In this document: one piece after another, positions 35,801 to 44,696 of the stretch
Layout of the letters: every line of letters starts with the position of its first letter
Numbering within the stretch: position 1 is the first letter of the stretch
Assembly: GCF_900232995.1 (NCBI RefSeq)
Contig: NZ_OCVX01000005.1
Span: 628,973-692,972 of the forward strand
Source of the DNA: Mycobacterium simulans
GTDB taxonomy: Bacteria; Actinomycetota; Actinomycetes; Mycobacteriales; Mycobacteriaceae
Reading direction: 5' to 3'
DNA: 64,000 bases
The notes under the pieces: generated by a model
The model's database searches: none
What the model saw: the letters and a program-made list of their open reading frames with translations, nothing else
Told to the model about the DNA's origin: nothing
Translations under genes and position numbers: made by a program

Positions 35801-36040
35801 CGTATTTCGACCTGCATGACCATTTCCGAGCCAGCAATTGGCGGCAAGTGCCACCTGTTCGCCCATTCCGTTCAGGTAGGCCATGACGGCACGGCGGCCC
35901 GCGCGAAGGCCGCAGTCCAACATGCGCAGTCGCAGCAGCACTTTTCGACCGTCCGCTCGACCCGAACCTTAAGAAGCTCCTCGACGAGGAACTCACGGAG
36001 ATCGCCTACTCGCCCCGCGAGACCCCACCGGGCCGGAAAA
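35801..36040. pseudogene. Fragment of unknown coding sequence between toxin gene and hairpin
   Basis: A plus-strand stretch reads RLTYFDLHDHFRASNWRQ just after the toxin stop. A second reads FDRPLDPNLKKLLDEELTEIAY near 35945-36010 in another frame. Both look like pieces of real proteins, but the frames are interrupted by stops and shifts. They are remnants; the parent family is not recognised. Confidence 0.4.
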
Positions 36041-36093
36041 TCGAAAGTTCGAGCTTGTGCCCCATTTATCAGGACACAAGCTCGAACTTTCGA
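36041..36093. repeat. Perfect 19-bp inverted repeat beside initiator tRNA
   Basis: The arms 36041-36059 and 36075-36093 are exact reverse complements (TCGAAAGTTCGAGCTTGTG and its mirror) with a 15-base loop. It begins 5 bases after the 3' end of the minus-strand tRNA gene, so it can fold as a strong hairpin at the end of that transcript. No long T-run follows it on the minus strand. It may therefore be either a terminator or processing hairpin of the tRNA, or a scar of an element that used the tRNA 3' end. Confidence 0.75.
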
Positions 36094-36097
36094 ACTT

Positions 36098-36174
36098 TGG
36101 TAGCGGGGACAGGATTCGAACCTGCGACCTCTGGGTTATGAGCCCAGCGAGCTACCGAGCTGCTCCACCCCGCG
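36098..36174 (-). tRNA. tRNA-Met, initiator type (CAT anticodon)
   Basis: Read on the minus strand the 77 bases begin CGCGGGGTGGAGCAG and end CCCCGCT-A-CCA. The anticodon loop is CTCATAA, closed by three consecutive G-C pairs (GGG/CCC). The first base C does not pair with the opposing T. Both features mark initiator tRNA rather than elongator tRNA-Met. The T-loop is TTCGAAT. The CCA end is encoded in the DNA. Confidence 0.95.
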
Positions 36175-36248
36175 TCGGTAAACGCAAGGTTACCCAACGC
36201 GTGGGAACCTCACCAAATCGCGCGTTCGCGACCACCGTCGCCCCGCAA

Positions 36249-36880
36249 CTACACGTCCGGCAGGCGCTTGCTCAGCTGATCCATCGTCAGCAGCTCTCGC
36301 CGCTCGTCGTCGAGGTAAGGGATGCCGATCCCGTACTCGTCCCAGCGGGCAGCGATTCGGGATTCCAGGTCGGGAGCGATCTTGTTGATGGCCGGGTAGT
36401 GGCGGCCACCCCACTCCGGCCGAGGTTTCGAACTCCCAGCTTTGGGTGGCGTCGATCAGCACCCGGGTCCATTCGCCGCTGCCGTACTTGGCCATGTTCG
36501 CCTTCGCGGGCGGGGTCGACGGATCCAATGGCGAGCTAAGAGTTGGCCCATAGAACCTGATATCACCTAGGCCGGCGTTCACCCGATACGCCATGGCCGT
36601 CGAGTGCCTCCGGGTCGTGGATGTCAATATCCTCGTCGACGACGATGACGTGCTTGTAGAACCATCGGGAAACCCGCTAGTCCCCCACAGCGCTGCGCCA
36701 CCTGTTGCGCGTGGCCACGATAGGCCTTGTTGATCTGCACCACGATGTTGGTGCCATTCGATACCTGCGACATCCACACGTCGGTGACGCCGCCGACCCC
36801 GAGACTTTCCAGCACGTTCCAGGCGATCGCCGAGCGGCGCGTAGTTGCACATGGCGTCGCACCCGCCGGTGGCTAGTCAT
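36249..36880 (-). pseudogene. C-terminal remnant of UbiD-family decarboxylase
   Basis: Three frames each carry a part of one UbiD-like protein in the correct order. They read RSAIAWNVLESLGVGG and QINKAYRGHAQQVAQ at 36700-36855. Next comes AYRVNAGLGDIRFYGP with AKYGSGEWTRVLIDAT at 36420-36600. Finally HYPAINKIAPDLESR and RRELLTMDQLSKRLPDV run to the stop at 36249. UbiD enzymes use prenylated FMN to decarboxylate aromatic or acrylic acids. At least two frameshifts are needed to join the parts, and the N-terminal half is absent, so the gene is not functional. Confidence 0.7.
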
Positions 36881-36970
36881 CGCGGTCAGGTCGAAAGGAC
36901 CCAATCGAGCTGCCCTGCGTGATTTTGAGATCGAGCTTGGTGTACACCTTGCGAAGGTGGTGCACGCGCG

Positions 36971-37584
36971 CTATTCGGGCCAGGGGTTGTTCAGGATGAC
37001 GTCGACGAAGTCCTGGCGGACGAATGTGGGTCGAAGTGCTGCAGCACATCGGCGTTCATGGTTCTGTAGGTGCTCTCGGGGCGGTGCTTCATACCGTCGT
37101 TGAATGCCGCCAAGATGCGGTTCTTGAAGTCCGGACGCGGATGGGCTGCCGTGACCGCGGCGATGGCTTCGGCAGACAGGTCGTCGCGACCGACACCTAC
37201 CACGTCGGTCTTGACACCTGCTGCGAACAAAGCGATTTCGGGTTGGAGGTACTCGGGCACCTCGGGCGTCGTGTCCAACGCGATACCCAACCACACCTTC
37301 TCGGCGTCGGCTTCGTCGAACCCACGTTCCAGTAGGAAATCTCGAGCAGCGTCGGCGCCGTCGACCTCAAAGCGTCGGGCGGAACTGCGGTAGCGCGCTG
37401 TCAGGCCGATGTCGTGAAACATTGCCCCCACATAGAGCAGCTCCCGGTCTAGCTCCAGGCCGAGCCGACGGCCATGCAGAACACCGAAGAGGAACACCCG
37501 CCGGGAATGGTCGAAGAGCAGGTCGTTTTCGGCGTCCCGAATGAACTCGGTGACCTCACGAACCAATGGCGTGTCAGGTATCAC
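36971..37584 (-). pseudogene. HD-domain hydrolase gene with C-terminal frameshift
   Basis: From a GTG at 37584 the protein reads VIPDTPLVREVTEFIRDAEN and then LFDHSRRVFLFG and LLYVGAMFHDIGLTARYR. The paired His and His-Asp are the metal site of an HD domain. The frame continues cleanly to NADVLQHFDP near 37040 and then shifts: the zero frame ends at 36991 with Ser/Thr-rich sequence. The neighbouring frame gives FVRQDFVDVILNNPWPE and stops at 36971, which looks like the native end. One base appears to be missing at about 37030. The catalytic core is intact, so the protein may still work with an altered tail. Confidence 0.65.
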
Positions 37585-37599
37585 GATGCCGGCAATTCC

Positions 37600-37905
37600 A
37601 ACACGACCCGCGTCGTGGCGATCGTCGTCTTCGGCGGCGGGAAGCTGTTGGACGCGGCCGGACCCGCTGAGGTGTTCGACGAAGCCAACCGGTTCGGTGC
37701 GCATTACTCGCTCGAGATCGCATCCGTAAACGGACACGACGTAACCACGTCGATAGGAACGCATTTCGCCGTTACCACAGTATTGCGTCGATCGACGCCG
37801 CCGACACCGTCCTGGTCGCCGGCGGCGATCAACTGGTCGGCCGGCCAATAGATCCCGCGCTGATCGATGCCCTTAAGACCGTGCCGGCACGCACCCAGGT
37901 TTCGC
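37600..37905 (+). pseudogene. N-terminal fragment of GlxA-type (DJ-1/AraC) regulator
   Basis: The plus strand encodes TRVVAIVVFGGGKLLDAAGP and AEVFDEANRFGAHYSLEIAS in one frame. Then, after a shift near 37785, SIASIDAADTVLVAGGDQL and DPALIDAL follow in another. This is the start of the DJ-1/PfpI-like domain of GlxA-type AraC regulators. The Cys-containing middle and the DNA-binding end are missing. It is a dead fragment lying divergently next to the HD-domain gene. Confidence 0.6.
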
Positions 37906-37965
37906 ACCGCGTCTCGCAACTGAAACCGACAGTGCCAGTCCGCCCTTCGGGCATACTGTGCAGCC

Positions 37966-38991
37966 ATGCACATCGATGTGATGGCGATCCCGCAACCGCT
38001 GGCCCGGATCGGCGACCTGGCGCGTCGAACCCAGGGCGCGGGGTTCTCGGGTCTGCTGTTTACCGAGACCGGCCGCACCGCGTATCTCAACGCCGCGGTT
38101 GCCTCGCAGGCCGCACCGGGCCTTGAGCTGTCCACCGGGGTGGCGGTGGCATTTCCGCGTAGTCCGTTCGTCACCGCGGCCACGGCGTGGGAGCTCCAGG
38201 AAGCAACCGGCGGGAAGTTCCGGCTCGGTCTCGGCACGCAAGTGCGCACTCATGTCGTGCGGCGTTACGGTGCGGTCTTCGACCGTCCCGGACCGCGGAT
38301 GCGCGACTACGTCCTTGCGGTGAAAGCGTGTTTCGCCGCCTTCCGAACCGGGACACTTGATCACCACGGTGAGTTCTACGATCTCGATTTCCTCACTCCG
38401 CAATGGAGCGCGGGACCTATTGATGCACCCGATCCCAAAGTCGATGTCGCAGCGGTGAATCCGTGGATGCTGCGGATGGCGGGCGAAGTCGCCGACGGCG
38501 TGCACGTCCACCCGATTGGCGAGCCCGGCTATCTCACCCGTCACGTCCTGCCGAACGTCGCCGAGGGCGTGGCGAAAGCGGCGCGCACCCCGTCGGATGT
38601 CGCGGTGATCGTACCGACGATGACGATCGTCGGCGACAGCGACGAAGAGCGCGACAACGACCGCGAGTCGGTGCGAGCCAGCTTGGCCTTTTACGGAAGC
38701 ACACCGAACTATGCGTTCATCTGGGACGAGGCTGGGTTCGAGGGGACGACGGCGCGGATTCGCGAGAAGCAGAAGGCCGGGGGCTTCGCCGGCATGGCGG
38801 CCCAGATCACCGATGAGCACATCGCCGTCTTTGCGACCGAGTCGACCTGGGACGGGTTGGCCGACGCGCTGACCGAGAAGTACGCCGGGATCGCGACCCG
38901 CCTGGTGCTGTACAACGCCCTTGGCGATGCACTTGGCGATCACGAGCGCTTCGAACGCTACGGCGAGGTCGCGCGCCTCATGCACCGGTAG
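37966..38991 (+). CDS. LLM-class F420-dependent oxidoreductase
   Basis: This 341-residue protein has the luciferase-like TIM barrel. Landmarks are MHIDVMAIPQPLARIGDLAR at the start, SVATAFPRSP-like TGVAVAFPRSPFVTA near residue 55, and FRLGLGTQVRTHVVRRYG near residue 85. Next is VAAVNPWMLRMAGEVADGVHVH near residue 165, where the substrate and F420 pocket forms. It is the one intact enzyme at the border of the decayed zone. F420 use is inferred from the family and from mycobacterial biology; the substrate is unknown. Confidence 0.87.
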   Translation: MHIDVMAIPQPLARIGDLARRTQGAGFSGLLFTETGRTAYLNAAVASQAAPGLELSTGVAVAFPRSPFVTAATAWELQEATGGKFRLGLGTQVRTHVVRRYGAVFDRPGPRMRDYVLAVKACFAAFRTGTLDHHGEFYDLDFLTPQWSAGPIDAPDPKVDVAAVNPWMLRMAGEVADGVHVHPIGEPGYLTRHVLPNVAEGVAKAARTPSDVAVIVPTMTIVGDSDEERDNDRESVRASLAFYGSTPNYAFIWDEAGFEGTTARIREKQKAGGFAGMAAQITDEHIAVFATESTWDGLADALTEKYAGIATRLVLYNALGDALGDHERFERYGEVARLMHR

Positions 38992-39044
38992 CACTCGGCG
39001 AGAGTGCGCAAAATGTCAGGGTTTACGGCGTGTCGCTGTACAAA

Positions 39045-39096
39045 CACGCACGCTCGCGGCCCGGGCCGCGTAGCGGCACGCACGCTCGCGGCCCGG
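39045..39096. repeat. Short direct repeat, two 20-bp copies
   Basis: The sequence CACGCACGCTCGCGGCCCGG occurs at 39045-39064 and again at 39077-39096, separated by 12 bases. It lies in the gap between the convergent oxidoreductase and UPF0182 genes. GC-rich palindromic parts may also act in termination. It is probably a local slippage duplication. Confidence 0.85.
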
Positions 39097-39116
39097 CGGC
39101 CCGGCGGCCCGCCACG

Positions 39117-42101
39117 CTACTTGGTGTTGTTGAACTTGGTGATGGCCTCGTCGAGTCGCTGCAGCGCTGCCCCGTACGCGGCGAAGTCACCCTTCTTCTG
39201 CGCGTCACGTGCGGCACCGATCGCGGCCTGAATCTCTTGCATGGCAGCGGCCTTGGCCGGTGACAAGGCGACCGAACCATCGGGGGCTGGCGGCACCACC
39301 GCCGCCGGCGGGGGCGAGGCCGGTCCATTCGCCGGCGGCGGTGGGTTGGCAGGCGGTGCCGCCGACGGCACACCGGCGTCGGTGGGTTGTATTCCGGTCG
39401 CCGTGGCGCCGGCGCCAGGTCCGAATAGCCCGGTAAGAGCATCACCCACCGTCGGCCCGTATCCGACCTTGTCGTTGTACATCATCGCCACCCGAATCAG
39501 TCGCGGATACGACGAGGCTGCGTCGCTGGCTCCCGGCGACGCATAAACGGGTTCGACGTACAGCAGCCCGCCCACGCCCACCGGAAGCGTCAGCAGGTTG
39601 CCCCACTTGATCCGGTTTTGGTTGTCACGCCCGATCACGCCGAGGTCCTGGGACACCGCCGGATCGGTGGTGATCGCGTTGTTGGCCAGCTTCGGACCGT
39701 TGACCTGGCCCGGGATGGTCAGCACCGTGATCTTGCCGTACGTCGCGGGATCGGAACTGGCGCTGATGTAGGCGGCCAGATAGTCGCGCTTGAACCTGTT
39801 CATCGCGCTGGTCAGCTGATACGAGGCCGTATTGTCATTCTTGGCAATGTTTTTCGCGACGATGTAATACGGCGGCTGGTAGCTGCTCGCGGTCGGATTC
39901 GGGTCCAGCGGCACGTCCCAGAAGTCCGAGGTGGAGAAGAACGTCACCGGATCGTTCACGTGGTATTTGGCCAGCAACATGCGCTGCACCTTGAACAGGT
40001 CTTCGGGATAACGCAGGTGCTCGGCAAGCTCAGGAGTGATATCGCTCTTCGGTTTGACCGTGCCCGGAAATACCCGCATCCAGGCTCTCAGCACTGGATC
40101 CTGCTCGTCCTGCTGGTACAGCGTGACGGTCCCGTCGTAGGCGTCAACCGTTGCCTTCACCGCATTTCGGATGTACGAGACTTTCTTGTCGGGGGCCAGG
40201 CGGTTGAACGCCACCTCGGTGGAATCCGCCGTCGCCGACGACAGTGATGTCAGTTCGGAATAGGGGTAGTTGTCCAATGTCGTGTAGCCGTCGACGATCC
40301 AGACCAGTCGCTTGTTGACGATCGCCGGGTACACCGCGCTGTCGGTGGTCAGCCACGGCGCCACCGCCTCTACCCGCTGCGCCGGATCGCGGTTGAACAA
40401 TATCTTGCTGTTTGATCCAATCACATTGGAGAACAAGAAGTTTCGCTCGGCGAACTTTGCGGCGAACACGCTGCGCGAGATCCAGCTGCCGATCGACACC
40501 CCGCCAACGCCGGTGTAGGTGTAGTTCTTGGTTTCGGTGCTGGTCTCATAGTCGTATTCCCGGTCGGCACCGTTTTTCCCGACGATCGCGTAGTCGGCTG
40601 ACGTGTTGGAGATGACCGGACCGAAATAGATGCGGGGCTGGTCTAGTGGCGCCGGACCGTCGGACACCACGCTGCCGTTGGCACCGACCACGTTGACCAA
40701 AAACTCGGGGTAACCGCCGTTCTGGTTCGGGTCGTTGGCGATTCCGCGGACGGTGTTCGCCGGCGACGCGATGAACCCGTTCCCGTGTGTGTACACGGTG
40801 TGGCGGTTGATCCAGTCACGCTGGTTGTCGATCAGTCGGTCGGGGTTGAGCTCACGCGCAGCGACAACGTAGTCGCGCAGGCTGCCGTTACGGTCGAGGT
40901 ATCGGTCGATCGACAGCTGGTCGGGGAAATAGTAGAAGTTCTTGCCCTGCTGAAACTGGGTGAACGCCGGGCTGACGATGGTCGGGTCGAGCAGCCGGAT
41001 GTTCGACGTGGTGGCGCGATCGGCGGCGACCTGCTGCGCCGTCGCCTGGCCGTCGCCGGTGTAGTTGCGGTAAGTCACCACGTCGGACGTCAGGCCGTAG
41101 GCTTGCCGTGTCGCGATGATGCTTCGGTTGATGTATTCGCTTTCTTTTTGCGCAGCATTGGGTTTGACGCTGATCTGCTCGACGATCAGCGGCCAGCCGG
41201 CACCGACGATCAACGACGACAGCAGCAACAACGCCAGACCGATTGCCGGAATGCGCAAGTCCCGCAAGGTAATCGCGGAGAACACCGCGGCCGCGCAGAT
41301 CACCGCGATGGCCAGCAGGATCAGCTTGGCCGGCAGCACCGCGTTGATATCGGTGTACCCGGCGCCGGTGAACGGCTTACCGCCACGCGTATGCGACAGC
41401 AGCTCATACCGATCCAGCCAATAGGCAACGGCTTTCAGTAGCACCAGGATGCCGACCAGGCTGACCAACTGGATACGCGCCGAACGACTCACCGCGCCGG
41501 TGCGCCCGGACAGCCGAATGCCGCCGAAGAGGTAGTGCGCCACTAGGTTCGCTATGAATGCCAGGAAGATTGCGACGAACAGATAGGTGAGCACCAGCCT
41601 GTAAAACGGCAACTCGAATGCGTAAAAGCCGAGGTCCTTGCCGAACTGTGGATCTGTGATCCCAAAGTCGCCGCCGTGGATGAACAGCTGGATCCGAACC
41701 CAGTAACTCTGCGCCACGACGCCGGCCAGCACGCCGATCGCCGCCGGGATTCCAATGCCCACCAGCCGCAGTCGGCTCAGCACCACGGCGCGATACCGCG
41801 CCACCGGATCGCTGTCGTTATTGGGAACGAAAACCGGGCGAGTGCGGTAGGCCAGCGCGAGCCCACCGAACACGATGCCGCCAACCAGCAACCCGGCCAC
41901 CAGGAACACCACGATGCGGGTAACCAGCACGGTGGTGAACACCGAGCGATAGCCAAGCTCGCCGAACCACAGCCAGTCGACGTAGGCGTCGATCAGGCGT
42001 GGGCCAGCGAGCAGCAACACGATCACACCAAGTGCGACCAGGATCAGAATCCGGCTGCGCCGAGTCAACTTCGGCATCCTTGCGGCGGGCCGCATTCCCA
42101 C
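39117..42101 (-). CDS. UPF0182-family large membrane protein (Rv3193c-like)
   Basis: This 994-residue protein starts with about seven transmembrane helices in the first 310 residues. It continues with a large extracytoplasmic region: SEYINRSIIATRQAYGL near residue 330, then NPDRLIDNQRDWINRHTVYTH, a conserved UPF0182 block. The C-terminus is low-complexity Pro/Ala (residues about 895-945) followed by a short coiled segment, AAMQEIQAAIGAARDAQKKG. Function is unknown in the family. Length and place match Rv3193c. Confidence 0.9.
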   Translation of the reverse strand: MGMRPAARMPKLTRRSRILILVALGVIVLLLAGPRLIDAYVDWLWFGELGYRSVFTTVLVTRIVVFLVAGLLVGGIVFGGLALAYRTRPVFVPNNDSDPVARYRAVVLSRLRLVGIGIPAAIGVLAGVVAQSYWVRIQLFIHGGDFGITDPQFGKDLGFYAFELPFYRLVLTYLFVAIFLAFIANLVAHYLFGGIRLSGRTGAVSRSARIQLVSLVGILVLLKAVAYWLDRYELLSHTRGGKPFTGAGYTDINAVLPAKLILLAIAVICAAAVFSAITLRDLRIPAIGLALLLLSSLIVGAGWPLIVEQISVKPNAAQKESEYINRSIIATRQAYGLTSDVVTYRNYTGDGQATAQQVAADRATTSNIRLLDPTIVSPAFTQFQQGKNFYYFPDQLSIDRYLDRNGSLRDYVVAARELNPDRLIDNQRDWINRHTVYTHGNGFIASPANTVRGIANDPNQNGGYPEFLVNVVGANGSVVSDGPAPLDQPRIYFGPVISNTSADYAIVGKNGADREYDYETSTETKNYTYTGVGGVSIGSWISRSVFAAKFAERNFLFSNVIGSNSKILFNRDPAQRVEAVAPWLTTDSAVYPAIVNKRLVWIVDGYTTLDNYPYSELTSLSSATADSTEVAFNRLAPDKKVSYIRNAVKATVDAYDGTVTLYQQDEQDPVLRAWMRVFPGTVKPKSDITPELAEHLRYPEDLFKVQRMLLAKYHVNDPVTFFSTSDFWDVPLDPNPTASSYQPPYYIVAKNIAKNDNTASYQLTSAMNRFKRDYLAAYISASSDPATYGKITVLTIPGQVNGPKLANNAITTDPAVSQDLGVIGRDNQNRIKWGNLLTLPVGVGGLLYVEPVYASPGASDAASSYPRLIRVAMMYNDKVGYGPTVGDALTGLFGPGAGATATGIQPTDAGVPSAAPPANPPPPANGPASPPPAAVVPPAPDGSVALSPAKAAAMQEIQAAIGAARDAQKKGDFAAYGAALQRLDEAITKFNNTK

Positions 42102-42171
42102 TAGCTACGCTCCCTGCTCTGTCTTCCCGATGGTCACAACTGTACGCATCGTCAGCCCGCACGTCGCCGGG

Positions 42172-43194
42172 CTAGCAACTTGGCGTCGCAGCCCCGGACC
42201 GCAAAGCGTGCAACGCGTCCACCGCTTGGCTGAGGGTCTCGACCTTCACTAACCGCAAGCCCGGCGGGTCGTCGGAGCTCGCCTCATAACAGTTCTTGGC
42301 GGGCACCAGGAACACCGTGGCACCGGCCGCGCGAGCGGCGGCCATCTTGTGCGTGATCCCCCCGATGGGCCCCACCTTGCCATCGACGCTGATCGTGCCG
42401 GTGCCGGCGACAAACGTCGACCCGACCAGGTCTCCGGTGGTGAGCTTGTCGACAACGGCCAGGCTGAACATCAATCCGGCCGAGGGTCCGCCAATGTTGG
42501 CGAGGTTGAAGTTGACGACGAAGGGCGCCCATGGCGCGTCAAGCACCGCGACGCCCATGAAGCCGTAGTCGCGATCCTTGTTGGTGCCCAAGGTGATTTC
42601 CGCGATGCCGGCCGGCTCGTTCTTGCGCCGGAAGTCGATCGTCACCACCTGGCCGGGCTTCGTCTTTTTCAGCAACCCCGTGAACTGCTCGACGTTGGCC
42701 ACCGGAGTGCCATTGACGGCGTCGATGGCATCGCCGGCCTTCAGCTTGCCGGCCGACGGACCGGGGTCAGTGACCGTGGCGACGGTGACGGCTTCCGGAT
42801 ATTTAAGATATCCCAGCGCCGCATACTCGGCGCTGTCCTCGGACTGCTTGAAGTCCGCGTTGTTTTCCTTATCAACTTCATCACGCGACTTGCCCGGCGG
42901 GTACACGAGATCCCGCGGCACGAGCTGCTCTTGACCCGAGAGCCACAGGGTAAGTGCCTCACCCAGGGTCAGATCGTCGCGCTGGGACACCGTCGTCATG
43001 TTGAGGTGACCCGAGGTCGGGTGGGTTTGGGTTCCCTCGATCTGGACTACCTGCTTGCCGTCCACCTCGCCGAGGGTGTCGAACGTTGGTCCGGGGCCCA
43101 GTGACACAAACGGCACTGTCACCGCCGCGAGCAACACACCGAACGCCACGATCGGCACCAGCGCGACCATCAAGGTCAAAATCCGCCTGTTCAC
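42172..43194 (-). CDS. PDZ/Lon-like (S16) secreted protease (Rv3194c-like)
   Basis: This 340-residue protein has an N-terminal membrane helix (residues about 5-28). A PDZ domain (GDAIDAVNGTPVANVEQF, residues about 155-172) follows, and then a Lon-type proteolytic domain. The catalytic Ser is in IGGPSAGLMFSLAVVD and the Lys in GKVGPIGGITHKMAAA, the S16 Ser-Lys dyad. The relative in Bacillus is YlbL. The GTG at 43194 is chosen because the membrane anchor begins right after it; the frame extends about 65 codons further without support. It is divergent from the metalloprotease gene. Confidence 0.9.
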   Translation of the reverse strand: MNRRILTLMVALVPIVAFGVLLAAVTVPFVSLGPGPTFDTLGEVDGKQVVQIEGTQTHPTSGHLNMTTVSQRDDLTLGEALTLWLSGQEQLVPRDLVYPPGKSRDEVDKENNADFKQSEDSAEYAALGYLKYPEAVTVATVTDPGPSAGKLKAGDAIDAVNGTPVANVEQFTGLLKKTKPGQVVTIDFRRKNEPAGIAEITLGTNKDRDYGFMGVAVLDAPWAPFVVNFNLANIGGPSAGLMFSLAVVDKLTTGDLVGSTFVAGTGTISVDGKVGPIGGITHKMAAARAAGATVFLVPAKNCYEASSDDPPGLRLVKVETLSQAVDALHALRSGAATPSC

Positions 43195-43290
43195 GCCGCA
43201 TACACTAGACGGACCTGTCCCAGGCTCATTCAGCTGCGAGCGTGACGGCGCCTCGCGCTTTCTGTTGGCCCGGTGGGTACCGTTGGGGTT

Positions 43291-44658
43291 ATGGGTGACC
43301 TGCCGTTCGGCTTCTCCTCCGGAGAGGACCCCGACCGCGACAAACGCGGCAAGAACGATCCTGGCTCGGGCTCGGGCGCTAACCCGTTCGGTCAAGGCGG
43401 GGAATTCGACATGGCCGACTTAGGGCAGCTGTTCACCCGTCTGGGTGAAATGTTCGGCGGTGTCGGTACCGCGATGGCCGCGGGCAAAGCTTCGGGTCCG
43501 GTCAACTACGACTTGGCCCGACAAGTCGCGTCGAGCTCGATCGGGTTCATCGCACCCATCCCGGCCACGACCAACTCTGCCATCGCCGACGCAGTCCACC
43601 TTGCCGAGACCTGGCTCGATGGGGTGACCGCAATACCCGCCGGCACTACCAAGGCACTGGGCTGGAGCCCGACTGACTGGGTCGACAACACTTTGGAGAC
43701 CTGGAAGCGGCTGTGCGACCCCATGGCCCAGCAGATTTCGGCGGTATGGGCGTCGTCGCTGCCGGAAGAGGCCAAGAGCATGGCAGGGCCACTGCTGTCG
43801 ATGATGTCGCAGATGGGCGGCATTGCGTTCGGGTCGCAGCTAGGCCAGGCGCTCGGCCGGTTGTCTCGCGAAGTGCTGACGTCCACCGACATCGGTCTGC
43901 CGCTCGGCCCCAAGGGGATCGGCGCAGTCCTTCCGGATGCCGTCGAATCGTTCGCCTCGGGACTCGAGCAGCCGCGCAGCGAGATCTTGACATTCCTGGC
44001 CGCCCGCGAAGCCGCGCATCACCGGCTGTTCAGCCATGTTCCCTGGCTGTCCAGCCAGCTGCTGGGCGCCGTCGAGGCCTACGCCATGGGCATGAAAATT
44101 GACATGACCGGGATCGAGGAGCTGGCCCGCGATTTCAACCCGGCCTCGCTGGCCGATCCTGCCGCCATGGAACAGTTGCTGAGCCAAGGTGTATTCGAGC
44201 CGAAAGCGACGCCGGCGCAAACACAGGCACTCGAGCGACTCGAGACGCTGCTCGCTCTGATCGAGGGCTGGGTTCAGACGGTGGTGACCGACGCGCTGGG
44301 TGAGCGGATTCCGGGCACCGCCGCCCTCAGCGAGACGCTTCGCCGGCGCCGGGCCAGCGGAGGCCCCGCCGAGCAAACATTCGCGACCCTGGTGGGCTTG
44401 GAGCTGCGGCCACGCAAGCTACGCGAGGCCGGCTCGCTATGGGAGCGGCTAACACAGGCGGCCGGTATGGACGCCCGCGATGGTGTCTGGCAGCACCCGG
44501 ACCTGCTGCCCGACGCCGAGGATCTCGATGACCCGGCCGGGTTCATCGACCGGGTTATCGGCGGCGACACCAGCGGCATTGACGAGGCGATCGCCCTACT
44601 CGAGCAGGACCGCGACGACGACGGCAACGAAGACGAAGACGGCCCTGTGGATAACTGA
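43291..44658 (+). CDS. Zinc-dependent metalloprotease-like protein (Rv3195-like, DUF2342)
   Basis: This 455-residue protein contains the zinc motif in REAAHHRLFSHVPWL (residues about 235-249), of the HExxH-like type with His-His, followed by an acidic helix. It belongs to the actinobacterial coenzyme-F420 biosynthesis-associated/DUF2342 group of putative hydrolases. The ATG at MGDLPFGF is chosen; a GTG six codons upstream is possible. The C-terminus is very acidic. It reads in the same direction as the TOMM-E1-like gene, 38 bases later. Confidence 0.8.
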   Translation: MGDLPFGFSSGEDPDRDKRGKNDPGSGSGANPFGQGGEFDMADLGQLFTRLGEMFGGVGTAMAAGKASGPVNYDLARQVASSSIGFIAPIPATTNSAIADAVHLAETWLDGVTAIPAGTTKALGWSPTDWVDNTLETWKRLCDPMAQQISAVWASSLPEEAKSMAGPLLSMMSQMGGIAFGSQLGQALGRLSREVLTSTDIGLPLGPKGIGAVLPDAVESFASGLEQPRSEILTFLAAREAAHHRLFSHVPWLSSQLLGAVEAYAMGMKIDMTGIEELARDFNPASLADPAAMEQLLSQGVFEPKATPAQTQALERLETLLALIEGWVQTVVTDALGERIPGTAALSETLRRRRASGGPAEQTFATLVGLELRPRKLREAGSLWERLTQAAGMDARDGVWQHPDLLPDAEDLDDPAGFIDRVIGGDTSGIDEAIALLEQDRDDDGNEDEDGPVDN

Positions 44659-44696
44659 GCCGGGCGGCCAGGCTTGGCGTGGCACAGTGTCAGGTC

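Noticed and set aside
36190..36852. 220-codon minus-strand frame as an intact gene
   Set aside because: Only its middle part matches UbiD. Its N- and C-terminal parts are out of frame with the UbiD sequence visible in other frames, so it is part of a pseudogene.
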